A stretch of DNA of 64,000 bases. Origin: Hypericum androsaemum. Its lineage: Eukaryota; Streptophyta; Magnoliopsida; Malpighiales; Hypericaceae. The position numbers and the translations under genes were made by a program. Positions 1 through 10,526 of this stretch are shown here, piece after piece. The notes under the pieces were generated by a model. It was not told the DNA's origin. It saw only the letters and a list, made by a program, of their open reading frames with translations, and ran no database searches. Position 1 is the stretch's first letter. Each line of letters starts with the position of its first letter. The DNA lies in contig OZ023190.1 in NCBI GenBank assembly GCA_963995505.1, positions 19,028,092 to 19,092,091 of the forward strand, in the 5' to 3' direction.

Positions 1-168
1 CCGTCCCTAAGTTTTGATGATAATAGACTCTTGGGTCCCTGGAACAGGAATATTCTATTTTCTCCGGCAAACTCCTACTTGAAAAGATAAAAATACCCCT
101 CTCACTTAAATTGTTTTTAAAAAATCCTCCTTCTTCATCCCCTCCATCTTCTTCCTCCCACCCAACTT
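1..168 (+). repeat. Left terminal inverted repeat of UGT-carrying element (truncated by window)
   Basis: Pairs with 1048-1326 in inverted orientation. The outer ~115 bases match closely and the inner ~50 bases only loosely. About 70 further bases of the arm are predicted upstream of the window. Confidence 0.7.
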
Positions 169-412
169 AATCTATAACCTAACAACAAATAAAGAGACAA
201 ATAAAAATCACCAGATACAAATAGCTATAAACTCTAGAACAAGATCAATTACCCCTTTCAAGCATCACCAAGTCTCACTCCCAAGATCGCAATTTTATCC
301 AAAAATCTAACAACCACGAATCAGAAAAATAAAAATTAGAAAACTGGCAGAGAGGGAGAGTGAGACGCACAACAACCAAAATAAAAACAAGTAATCCTTA
401 GAAATGTCAAAA

Positions 413-960
413 ATGGAAGAAGAAGCGATAGTGCTCTACCCATCGCCCGGCAAAAGGTCACCTGATATCCCTGGTTGAGCTAGCTAAGTTCATCCTCTCC
501 CGTCGGCCATCACTCTCCGTCTACATCCTCCTCGCCCTGGCGGCCTACACCCCTGCAAGTGACACGGTCAAGCCGGTCATGGACCGGGAAGACTAGGCCT
601 ACGGTTAATTCCTCGAATTCTCCGAGACCTTCTCTCGCTCTGCAGGTATCCTTATAAACACCTTCGAGGCCCTGGAATCCCATACGGTTAGGGCTTTGAG
701 AGAAGGACTTTTCAACGATAACGGGGTGGCCCTCGACGGTAGAGCCAAGCCCGACTTGGACTCCCTCCTTCCCGAGGGGTTCTTGGACCAGACCAGGGAG
801 AAGGGTTTCGTCATAAAGTTGTAGGCCCCGCAAGTGGCGGTGCTTAACCACAAGGCAGTGGGCGAGTTCGTGACACAATGCAGGTGGAACTCAATCCTGG
901 AGGCGGTGAGGGCCGGTGTTCCGTTGGTGGCGTGGCCTCTTGTCCACGGTGGTCTCGACA
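413..960 (+). pseudogene. UDP-glycosyltransferase fragment (GT1, UGT88-like), internally deleted
   Basis: Intact plant UGTs transfer sugar from UDP-sugar to small molecules in the cytosol. The plus strand opens with ATG and an acidic MEEEAIVLYPSPG start typical of UGT88-like enzymes, then reads (across frame changes) a segment like VELAKFILSRRPSLSVYIL. The middle of the protein is missing. After about 640 it reads ILINTFEALE, then the C-terminal PSPG box region: [35 protein letters not shown]. The sugar-binding box is damaged: the WAPQ tryptophan codon is a stop and HCGWNS has become QCRWNS. Several frameshifts and stops exclude function. It lies inside inverted repeats, so I read it as a captured and decayed copy. 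The family call is firm; the subfamily is tentative. Confidence 0.8.
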
Positions 961-1047
961 GATTAATTAAATATTGGTTAGGTATTTAATTGGGTGTTCA
1001 TGGGTGTTTAATTACAATTTTGGATATTTAATTAGTTTCTTGGGAAG

Positions 1048-1326
1048 GGGGTTGAAGATGAAGATGGGGTTGAAGATGGAGGAGGGGAAGAGAGAAGAGG
1101 GGACGAAGGAGGGGGAGAGAGAAGGGTAATAAATTAATTTTTTTAAGTGAGAGGGGTATTTTGGTCATTTCAAGTGGGGGTTCGCCGGAGAATATGGAAT
1201 ATTCCGGCTCTAGGGACCCGATAGTCTATTATCATCAAAACTTAGGGATGGGACAATCATTTTCCAAAAATTAGGGACCCTAGGAGAAGGATGACCAAAC
1301 TTCAGGAACGTGAGAGTAATTTGCCC
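1048..1326 (-). repeat. Right terminal inverted repeat of UGT-carrying element
   Basis: Reverse complement of 1-168 with extra outer sequence to about 1326. The outer end (GGGCAAATTACTCTCA on the minus strand) recurs on the plus strand at about 50485, which supports the boundary. Confidence 0.65.
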
Positions 1327-4300
1327 AAAAATCATTCATGCTACTCCTTGGTATCCAATAACAATGTAGTGGGGTTCACCAAAATTCTAACCATAGAAAC
1401 CAATGTACTTGAGATTTTAGGCATATATATTATTGGTGCAGAATTTCAACCAGGTGGCGTATTTGTCAAAAGAAGAAAGAAAGAATGGTCATATTGGTGG
1501 CTCCATTTCAACCAGGAGCTGACCCATTACAATAAATTCTGTAAAGTTACATGGGCCCAAAATTGTCACATCGCCTCTCCTAGCTGTTAATTCAATTTTC
1601 CCCACCTGAAATGATGTACCGGCAGGTTGAATAAGATGTAACGTGAAACAGTTAAAATCCAAAAAATGTAGTGGGCGATGGTGTCTCTTTCATTGTTCAA
1701 TTGAAACTATACAAGTAAAAATTAAAGGAAAAAATGACGAATATTACCCATATTTTGGTATTATTTTCGGAATTCGCCACATTAATTTTCTTTGTTGGAG
1801 AGAAAATTGATGGGACCTCAATCCACAGGTCGCATGTATTGTGATGTTCCCCCATAATTAATTTTCACAGACGACAGCTGTCATTTGGTGAATTGCCGAA
1901 TATCTAGTACCATGCAACAAATTCTCAACATGATACATGCACAAACACAATCTGATACTCCAACATAGAAGTGATCTTATGTTGAAGTTGTTGGACAAAT
2001 TTTCAATTCTTTTTTATAAGGTAAAATGTTATTTACACGAAAAATTGTATCAATTATACACCATGATGTTCGAGGAGAGCAATTTATGAGAGAAAATTTG
2101 AGGATGGTTCCTATATATTACATACTGGTTGATTGTTACGTCATGTTTAACAAATTTTAATTACACTTTTTAGGTAAAAGAATGTGATAATATATAGTAG
2201 ATGAACCCATACAAAAATCTGAAAGTGACAACTAGAACTGTGATTTGCCAAAGTAAAATAATTTAGCTACATGTTAACACTGAAATAAATTTTTCTTGTT
2301 GCGAGTTCAAGTGCATGGTCAGGCCACGTGTCTAACCGATTTTAATACTATGTTAGAATTTTTATATCAAATAAAAAATTTTAAGATAATAAATCAATAA
2401 TTTTACACTTACAAATAAATGTACCACTCACAATAGATAATTTCAACCTAAGAAGCGGGGCGATGATTCTGACCTTGTAAAACAACTTCTTTAAAAGAAA
2501 ACAGATATCTTAGTTATGAAATAATCTCGAGTTTAGGTGTTAAAGCTTAAAAGATCAATTGATCCTGAGGACCAAATAGAGCAGAGCATTAAGGGAACGG
2601 ACAAGCTACATTGATGATATGTATTGAGTGATTATCTGTTTTAAGTAGGGACATGTGGCCACACATTTATACTCGAGGGTTGTGAGGAAACTTCCTTTGT
2701 CAAGTTTCGTTGGTACTAATAATATCAACGTCAAAATATGAATTTTCCACATTGATACTCTTTATCTATCATAAATTTTTTTCTATTGAATTTTATCATG
2801 GTAAGATTTTGACGAGGATGACGCTCAGACTTCACAAGAGAGAATTTCATACTAAGTATATTGTAAATATTACTATTATCATTAATAAACTCTACTTATA
2901 AAAAAAATATCAACAAGTAGAAAGAAAGAAACAACCAAACACTTAGATTAACTGGTGAGAACGTTGTTCTAACTTAACTAAAAAGTCTCGAGTTTGAGAA
3001 TTTAAAATTGCATCAATGTCAAATACTTGTAGGAAGAACTTTGCCACCTTTCAAAAGTTGTATCCGATTTGAATCAGAATTAGTCGGCACAACGGTGTCT
3101 GATGAGATGGTAGACCGAAAAAGTATAAAAATAGAAGCAGCATTATTATTCTTTGTCTTAACTACTGCTGTTGCAATCACTAGCTAGCTAACGCTATACA
3201 TCCCATAGGGAGCTCATCGCTTTCAAGATGCATGCAGTTGCTAAAGCTACGAGGACGGGAAGAATAATGATTTAGCTTTCCCTGAACCCACTTGCACTGT
3301 TTGGCCTAAAGACATGTTAGTAAGTGTAAGTTTTCCACGCAACACCAATACAGAACTCCGATGTAGATTGGGGACCTCTACTTCAGTTGCTTAAGGAAAA
3401 AGGGTGGTCAGCGACTCATCTACAGTGTCAGGGACCATTAGGTCCATTTATCACAACCCGCGACTTTTCGGATTCCAAGTGGAAGGACCATTACCCGACT
3501 AATTTAGATTTGATTTAGAACCGAACGGATTCAAGAAACACTGTGAAGTTGTGCTTGCAGGAAATGGACTCTAAGAGGGCCTTGGTTGCTTGCAGGCCCC
3601 CAATACCATGGTTTTTCTCTATGGATTGCACGATAATGTCCAGTTCTCTCCTCACTCTTGGACTGTCTTCTCTGGGAGTAGAACCGGAGGATTGGGAATT
3701 TCATGGCCTCGGGAAGTAGTTGGCTGCTCGAACAACCATCTACTTCCTTCATCGCGGCGGCACTAGCCACCTAATTTTTTATGTCATTGGTAGGATTATA
3801 CAAGACACAGCAAAAGAAGACGGTCTCCTATGTACGAGGAGGAGGAGGACAGATTGAAGTTGCTGGTTGTTTACAAAAGAACCTTGGTCAAACTAAGTGT
3901 AAAGTACTTTCCATTTTGTATGATCACAGCTAATTTCCTGGAAAAAAAAGCTTCTGGGTTGAAAGAATATAATTGCAGTTGATGCACTAGGGAAGAAGTC
4001 ATAAGCAAGTTTTGTGACCCAAAATAATGATTAACATAATGAAAAGAGGACTTCACTGCATTAATCTTAAGAAACTTTGCTGGAGTAGATAGACAGCCAC
4101 AAGCAGGCTGAAGAGAACTTCACTGCATTAATCTTCTTCTTCCCTGAGCACTTGCAAAGAGTTTTTACGCGACGGAGAATTGAGAACAAGAAATAACCAG
4201 ATAACAGACACTTGAATGCTTATTGTTCCTAGGAGTTCAAATCTACAAAGAATGTCTTGATGTATCAGCCGAATGATCACTCAAAGGCCTGCGTTTTTGC

Positions 4301-4374
4301 CCCTAACGAAGCGAAACCTAAACTAGAAACTGTGAGGAGGACATCGGTATAAGTAGAAAAGGTGTATTTCTTTC
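1327..4374. other. Intergenic, AT-rich; no gene supported
   Basis: No open frame here has recognisable similarity. A minus-strand frame at 3531-3770 (79 codons, starting MASAAAMKEV) is open, but I see no family or splice context for it. At about 2948-3060 there is a stretch with pol III-like boxes (AACTGGTGAGAACGTTG followed by GTCTCGAGTTTGAG) that may be an old SINE; I found no flanking duplication. The 3' end of the minus-strand gene at 4375 presumably extends into 4100-4374. Confidence 0.5.
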
Positions 4375-6172
4375 TTACACTTTTCTTCTTTTGGAACCTA
4401 AAACAAAGTCGTCGTCGTCATCATCGTCATGGGTAATTTTCTTCTTTGCTTTTACCTCGCCGTTCCTTGATGCCTGCTGCTGCCTCTGGGAACTCTCGGG
4501 TTTAGCGGAAGGTTTGGAAGATTTGATGGGGGTTCCCAATCTTTGCATCTTTTGCTTTCTCTGTTTCTTCTCATATGCCTTTTTGGCCCTTTCAGGAGAC
4601 AGCAAACCATGTTCCATCATCCTGACAGTTGAATTTTATGAATTTTTAGTTAAATAGTACTGTTAACAGCAAGAAAATCAGCCAACTTGGAAGTGGAGAC
4701 TTTAGGAGTTAGTAGCTTATTCGCAGATGATGAATGGACGGACTCCCAACAACATTTGCGAAGTAAACCGGTGAACCGACTATGTTCGTCAATCTTTACT
4801 CACGTTCAGATACAAGTCTTTATGTATTGGCAACAGTAAGAGTAACTGCTACTCAACCTAATGGATCTTCGATTCCCACCAAAAAAATCTCAACGGAGAT
4901 CCAATGGACCTGACGTGTGGGTAATCAAATGTGATTTGTGAGGTATCATTCATTCATTAGAACTCAAATGCGAAGTTTAAGCAACTGATTCGTTCAATCA
5001 TAGTTGCAACTACAGAGATACTGCATGAAAAGGCTAATGAAAATAGGAGAAATTATGCCAATCATTTGCAATTGGCAAGACCGCAAGAGGCTGATGACTA
5101 CCGCGTTGAACTTCTTAATTTTTGTGGCACTAGCTTTTTTTGTTGCTTAATTATCTTCTCTGGGCAACAAGGACGATGGTGTTCTATGATCCATCAAAAG
5201 AGCCAGGAATGAAAAAGGAGAGACCAAACCTATCTTTTGGTTCAGGAGAGTAGTTCAGAAACAAATATATCTGGAATTACTCCTTAGGGAAATCTTTTAA
5301 CAGATGCTGGAGAAGTCTAGACACTGTTAAAATCTTTATCGTTCTCTTTCTCTGGAAACAACAGGATCAATGAAATCATCAATGTCCCTCCTATGTGCAT
5401 CAAGGTAGATATGTACATTCGCATGTCAGAAATCCTAGATCATCCAGCAAGAGAGAAGAAAAAAAACTCACCAAAATTCTGCCATCTCACTGCTTGGTAT
5501 CTGTTTCGACAGAGATTCATAGAATATCCTCAGGGGTTCCCTCTGCAAACCAAAAGAATCACAAAATTCGACGGTCGAAGCCAATCAACATGCGATGCAA
5601 ATTCTAAAGTTATACTTCAGTAACAAAAACCATTGAAAGTACCTCTTCGGGAGGATCAAATTTCTGTCCAGCCAAGGAGAATACTTTCTTTACTCTACCT
5701 GTTGTGGATGTTTTTGTCTTCGACGAACCGGAGGACACTGTTTTCGATTTAACCTTCATATCCAACACCAAAAAACAATTCAACCTCACGAAACTCAATT
5801 CAAGAACTCAATCCCAAATCAGAAAATCAACCAAATTCCGATAAAAAAGAATCAATTTGCTAACAAACAACCTACAATTTTCGACCCAACTCTCTAACCA
5901 GGAAAATTAAAGGAACCCAGATGGCAAAACCAGCAAATCGATGAACCCATCAAGTAAAGCAACGATCTTTATGATTAAATGGATAAAGCTCAAGAATTTG
6001 AGATGGGCACCTCTGTTTTATTCAAAATTGAGACAGATTTCTGCTTGGAATCAGCCGATAGCCTGCTGTTGTTGTTGTTGAAGCTCTCCACTTTCTTACT
6101 CTTCATTGATGAATCACCCTGGATTAGCCCGCTCCTTAGCTTGGCCACACTGGATTTGGCCTCTGTGGCCAT
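4375..6172 (-). CDS. Small conserved plant protein, Lys/Ser-rich, four exons (function unknown)
   Basis: Exons on the minus strand are 6172-6011, 5753-5643, 5542-5472 and 4621-4375. All introns are GT-AG and the frame closes to 196 residues. The start is the first ATG (MATEAKSSVAKLRSG). The most conserved-looking part spans exons 3-4: REPLRIFYESLSKQIPSSEM followed by AEFWMMEHGLLSPERAKKAY, an amphipathic, probably helical block. Around it are low-complexity Ser/Lys segments, and the C-terminus is KAKKKITH, seven Asp, FVLGSKRRKV. The basic clusters (KAYEKKQRKQK, KAKKK, GSKRRKV) suggest nuclear localisation; this is inference. I recognise the block as shared by uncharacterised plant proteins but know no assigned function. 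Reading frame, phases and splice sites agree, so the gene model is strong even though the role is not known. Confidence 0.85.
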
Positions 6173-7053
6173 TATTCCACTACAAAATTTTTTTAAAAAA
6201 ATCTCTGTTTCAATTATTTTCTGATCCTAAATTAAAATCTTAATCGATGTTGGTTGGTATAATAGATCAGTTGTCCCTTAATACAATTGGAAGGAACCCT
6301 TGAAGCTCTGATCTTGGAATAATTTATAAGAGAAAATGTAAGAGAAGAAGTTAGGTAGGTAGATGATGGGAGGAAGAGGAGGGAGTAGAGAATTTGCCGT
6401 TTGTTGCCGTTTAACTGCCGCTTTCCCTTTTACCAGTTCGTTCGCTTTAGATAGACTGTCTTGTCCTTCCGATAAATCCTATGCTTGCTATCTGAATTTA
6501 CCTTTTCACCCCGTTAATTATTATTTTCTTATTTTTATACCGGTTAAATGGTGACAAAATATTCTTAACATTGATATATTTTGGAGATTTTATTATTTTA
6601 AGTTCAAATCAAATATAAAATCAAATATTTCAACATTTTTCTTTACCAAAATTTAACGTATATAATTTGAATTTATTTTTTATAATTTATTTCATAAATC
6701 AAACTAAACTTTTTTATTTCAAGTTAGAACGAATAAGGTTACGAAAAACGTGAAAATGAGTTTGTTTCTAGTTTAGGGAATTAGCAATTTGCTTGGATTG
6801 ATCTGATAAAATGATTGATCGGACAGTGGTGGGGAATTGGGAACCAAGTAACCAACGAAATATTAAATAACAGTTTTGGGGATAAAATTGTCTTTTGCAT
6901 TAAGTTTAGTTGACCTTGTCTTTTGCCGACACTGTTTCCACGTAGGTTATGTACTGCAACCACTCTAGTTTTAACTTGTACTTGGTTAATCTACACAAAT
7001 CGGTCCAATGAATGTTCGAATATCATGTGTCGTGAAACTGACACGTGGAGGAG
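6173..7053. other. Intergenic: upstream of the 4375-6172 gene and downstream of the 7054-9088 gene
   Basis: AT-rich spacer. It should contain the promoter and 5' UTR of the small conserved protein gene and the 3' UTR of the exostosin gene. I see no convincing TATA box, RNA gene or repeat. Short open frames at 6363-6554 and 6781-6963 have no support. Confidence 0.5.
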
Positions 7054-9088
7054 TTAGGCCGCCGGACTAAACTGAAATACTCTGTTGAACCAGACCGAGT
7101 GAAGAATCATATGAAACAAATCATACTTGACAGGCTCAGGATGCCAAAGGAAATGCTGCTTTACTCTCTTCACCCTCTCGTGCATCTCAATGTACTGCTC
7201 GTCTGAGATGGAGAGCAAAATGTTCTTCAGATTCGGGATGGCCTTCTCCGGGACGAACACAGCGAATGATTCCCACCGGAGGACCTCGAAGAAAGGCGGT
7301 ACATAGTTGTCGGATATTATGACCGGAACACACTCGTATTGTATGGCCTCCACAATCCGCGGGCTGTGGACTGCAAAGCCTCTAGGACAAATGCAGTACT
7401 TGCTGCTTTTCATGTGCTCAATGTAGTTTGTGTTTCCCTTGGTGTGAGGCATCGGCCCGAATATTTTCATGTCCGGATCCTTGTTTTCCCAGTACTCCAA
7501 CAGAACTGGCCTGACGTATCCGTGCATGTTTCCTGCGAAGAAAGCGAGGAAAGGTCTCACGGAAGGATGATTACCTTCCACGTTTTTGAGAGGATTCTGA
7601 GCTGAAATGACGTATGTTACGGGAAGCGACACATCCTTGCCGATTCGGAATCCAACTTCTATATCAGCATTGCATAGGGCTCTGATGGAATTGAGCAGAT
7701 GCCCCCTCGTTTCAGCTGGTGCCTGAGAAACATTGACAGGACTGAAGTGACCAACTAGGCAACTGTTCCAATTCTATGAAAGAACTAGACAAGTCACTCT
7801 GTACCTAGTTAGCCATGACCGGAGCCAGGGTCTAACTAAAAATTGGAAGCAAACATAGCGACAGTACCTACCCAGTCGTGGCACGCAGCGACAAAATGAT
7901 CTGCACCATCGGTCCTATTCCAGAATGGATACTTGGTGGCCAGCATGCCTACATACTTTGCCATAAACTCGATTAGGTTCGTACGACTATGTGACTTGGG
8001 AACATAAAGTGTCAGCTCAAGTAGCCGGGAACTAAACGGGAGGTAAAACAGATGAGCTTTTTCGGGGTCCTTGGTTATCAATTGTTGGTGGGATTCCATG
8101 TGTTTCATAAACCATCCTTCTGATGCATATAAACCTTGCAGTAATGGCTCATGGAAGATAGGTTTTTCCCCATCCGGGTAGACGTAAACTTTAAGAAGTT
8201 TCTCCATCAGCTCATAACTCCTGCAAGATATATAAGCATGCGACGGCTAAATGGAAGTGGTGTAAACATTTCAAATCATTAAAAAAAACACTCTTTTACT
8301 CGGCAGAACGATATAAATACCTCTGAAACATAGGTGCATTACGATATATCGGAGCATAAAGTCCGGTGTCACTTGATAAATGAGATGCTTTCTCTATCTC
8401 GGACTTTGCAAATACCACATCTTGATCAACTTCAGAATGCCACGTTGGTCTCTAAACGATACAGATGCACAAATCCATTAATTAATCATAAACTTTTATA
8501 CAGAGCATATATCAACAGCGAACTCTCTGAGTCGAGGCCTGCTGCACATACCACTGATTGAGAAGACAAGCGGCTCTGCAACAGCAAGTCATTCATCTCA
8601 GATATTGACACTATTCTAGATGGCTTCTTCGGTGGTTTCTTCCACTTTGGTTTGGGAGATTTCGATGGAGAACCGCCATTCAAGGGAGCATGATCACTCT
8701 GAAGCGATCCAGTACCATCATCCTCCATATGCGGGGCGGGAGCTGCTGCATCTTTTGGAGCCAATGCGGGTGAAACAAATGTCCAATCATCATTGGACCT
8801 TCCATTTCTCGCCTGAGGAGAAGGAGGAATCAATCCATTAATCTCCATCTGATCATCTAACCCGAATCCGCTACTGCTTATTGTCGGATGATCAATCCCA
8901 TTCGTGCTGTCCGAGGCTGAGTTGATCGAAACCGAATCGGTATCAACCATCTCAGAGGATGACAGATTCTTGGAAAACAAACCAGAAGGAAATTCCCAAT
9001 ACTGAAGCACCATAACCACAGCCAGTGTTGCTCCCATTAACAAAAGCAATCTCCTGGCCTCCGCTCGGCACAGAACTTGATCCATCAT
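7054..9088 (-). CDS. Exostosin-family (GT47) probable glycosyltransferase, copy 1
   Basis: Exons on the minus strand are 9088-8552, 8451-8321, 8220-7872 and 7722-7054, all GT-AG, giving 561 residues. The chosen start (MMDQVLCRAEARR) puts a short basic N-terminus before one hydrophobic segment (LLLLMGATLAVVMVLQYW), the type II Golgi membrane topology usual for GT47. A Ser/Pro-rich stem with a basic patch follows (KPKWKKPPKKPSRIVSISEM), then the exostosin domain: YELMEKLLKVYVYPDGEKP, ASEGWFMKHM, YPFWNRTDGADHFVAACHDW, FFAGNMHGYVRPVLLEYW, KYCICPRGFAVHSPRIVEA, ECVPVIISDNYVPPFFEVL. These motifs match the plant group typified by Arabidopsis At4g32790 and At5g25820. Substrate is unknown; cell-wall or glycoprotein glycan synthesis is the family expectation. 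It is a tandem paralog of 10527-12774. Confidence 0.92.
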
Positions 9089-10526
9089 CACACATGGAAG
9101 GAAGCCTAAAGGGTCGTCCAAAATCAACTCTCTAAGGAAACCAAAAGCGATTTGATAAATTTCTTGAACCCTGATCATCATTTTCATATTCCAATTAAAC
9201 AACATGCAAATCACAGGACAGGAGAGACATACCAGATGGAAGCAAGTAGAGGCACCTTCTTGGGACAACAACTCACAACCTTGGACGATCCTAAGTAACT
9301 TGTGTTTCGATAAAAAGAGAATTATGCGAGAGCTGTCTTCCGGAGAGTATTTTGATTTAAAAAAGCATTCTCACATTCAATTTAGTCAAAAGATTGTGCG
9401 GGATTCTCTTTTATCGAGAATTTGTTATTAAAATATGGGAAAAAGTTTATTTTAATCAATGTGGTCTGACATTTTCCTAGTGGACTATGTTGAGTTATAT
9501 TGTTTATTCTCACGATAAAGATTATTTTTCTAATGTTAATTCTATTTCAGCCGAACTTATTTTTTTAATAAAAAAATTCTACTTCAGCCTATGTTTGCAT
9601 GACCTGTCTCTCTTGTATTGGTGCTCGCTTACAAAGACTTAAAAACCTTAAAATTAGATAGAACAAGGTGCACTTACCACTCTGTACCTCTACAAGAAGA
9701 ACAATTAGAACCCTTAAACTAAAAAAATGGACCACTTAGGACTTTGTAATTTTCAAAATTGAACAATTAACACTTTAGTACCTGTGACAGGATACACGTC
9801 ATTATCCTGGCGTCCTAGTCAACATGAATTAACACATCATCCTCTTAACAAATTTGCCACGCCAACCCCTACTCCATTATAATGCCGCCCCCTTCCCTAA
9901 TCCGGATTATTTCACAAAGCCAAACAAATCAGAACTAGTTTCACATAGAAAGATTTTACAAAGCGTATCTCACTTCTTAAAATCTGCGGCTAGTTAACTT
10001 ACTTCGCGATCTAACCTTTTTTTTCTAGGATCTTTGGATTCGCTGGAGATAGTTTCTCTTGCATATGGTTGTGGGGATAACAAATCGATTTGAGGTTTAT
10101 TCCAAATTAGATTTGAGGTTTTTCATATTTTGTGATTTTGATTTTGGGAATTTTTCAAGTCTATGACGTATTAGCGCCAGAGAAATGTCACATATCATCC
10201 GTGCCTAAAAGAAATAAAAGTATTTAATATTACTGCGTTCCCTAGAACTCGTTAAATTAGAATAACGTTCTCATCGATTGATTGATCTAAATATTTATTG
10301 GTATTTAATATTAGTGCGTTTCCAAGAACTCGAACTAGTTAAATTAGAATAACGTCCTCATCGATTGATCGATCTAAATATTTGTTGGTATTTTTTATCT
10401 ACAGAAAACAATGGGATAACACATGAATCTCGCATTCTAACTGCCTTTGTAAACCTACTGTGACATTTTCCCAAAAATGGATTGGAAGCCCTGTAATCTG
10501 ACAAATTTTTGGCCAATTATATTTGG
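9089..10526. other. Intergenic between the two exostosin genes
   Basis: Holds the promoter of copy 1 and the 3' UTR of copy 2. At about 9660-9860 there is a stretch in the style of Mutator TIRs (CACTCTGTACCTCTAC, later CACTTTAGTACCTGTGAC, then ACGTCATTATCCTGG); no clear inverted partner was found. A two-copy tandem repeat sits at 10220-10387. No gene is seen. Confidence 0.5.
10220..10387 (+). repeat. Two-copy tandem repeat, ~81 and ~87 bp
   Basis: The units begin GTATTTAATATTA at 10220 and 10301 and end ATATTTATTG and ATATTTGTTG. Both contain AACTCGTTAAATTAGAATAACG-like and TCATCGATTGAT words. The second copy has a six-base insertion. Function unknown. Confidence 0.8.

Larger units (their letters stand above)
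1..1326. mobile_element. Gene-capturing Mutator-like TIR element (Pack-MULE type), left tip outside window
   Basis: The first ~115 bases reappear as a near-perfect reverse complement at about 1136-1255 (shared words include CCCTAAGTTTTGATGATAAT and TACCCCTCTCACTTAA). Weaker inverted similarity, a CTTC-rich arm against a GAAG-rich arm, continues inward to about 168 and 1048. The right arm runs out to about 1326, where its reverse complement begins GGGCAAATTACTCTCA, a plausible Mutator-like terminus. The matching ~70 bases of the left arm lie before base 1, so the target duplication cannot be read. The interior holds a broken UDP-glycosyltransferase and no transposase, so the element is non-autonomous. 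Long TIRs around a host gene fragment are the definition of a Pack-MULE. The superfamily call is inference because the TSD is not visible. Confidence 0.75.

Noticed and set aside
510..878. 122-codon minus-strand frame over the UGT fragment
   Set aside because: Antisense shadow; UGT motifs are on the plus strand.
3531..3770. 79-codon minus-strand frame
   Set aside because: No homology recognised and no splice or promoter context; listed only as part of the intergenic note.
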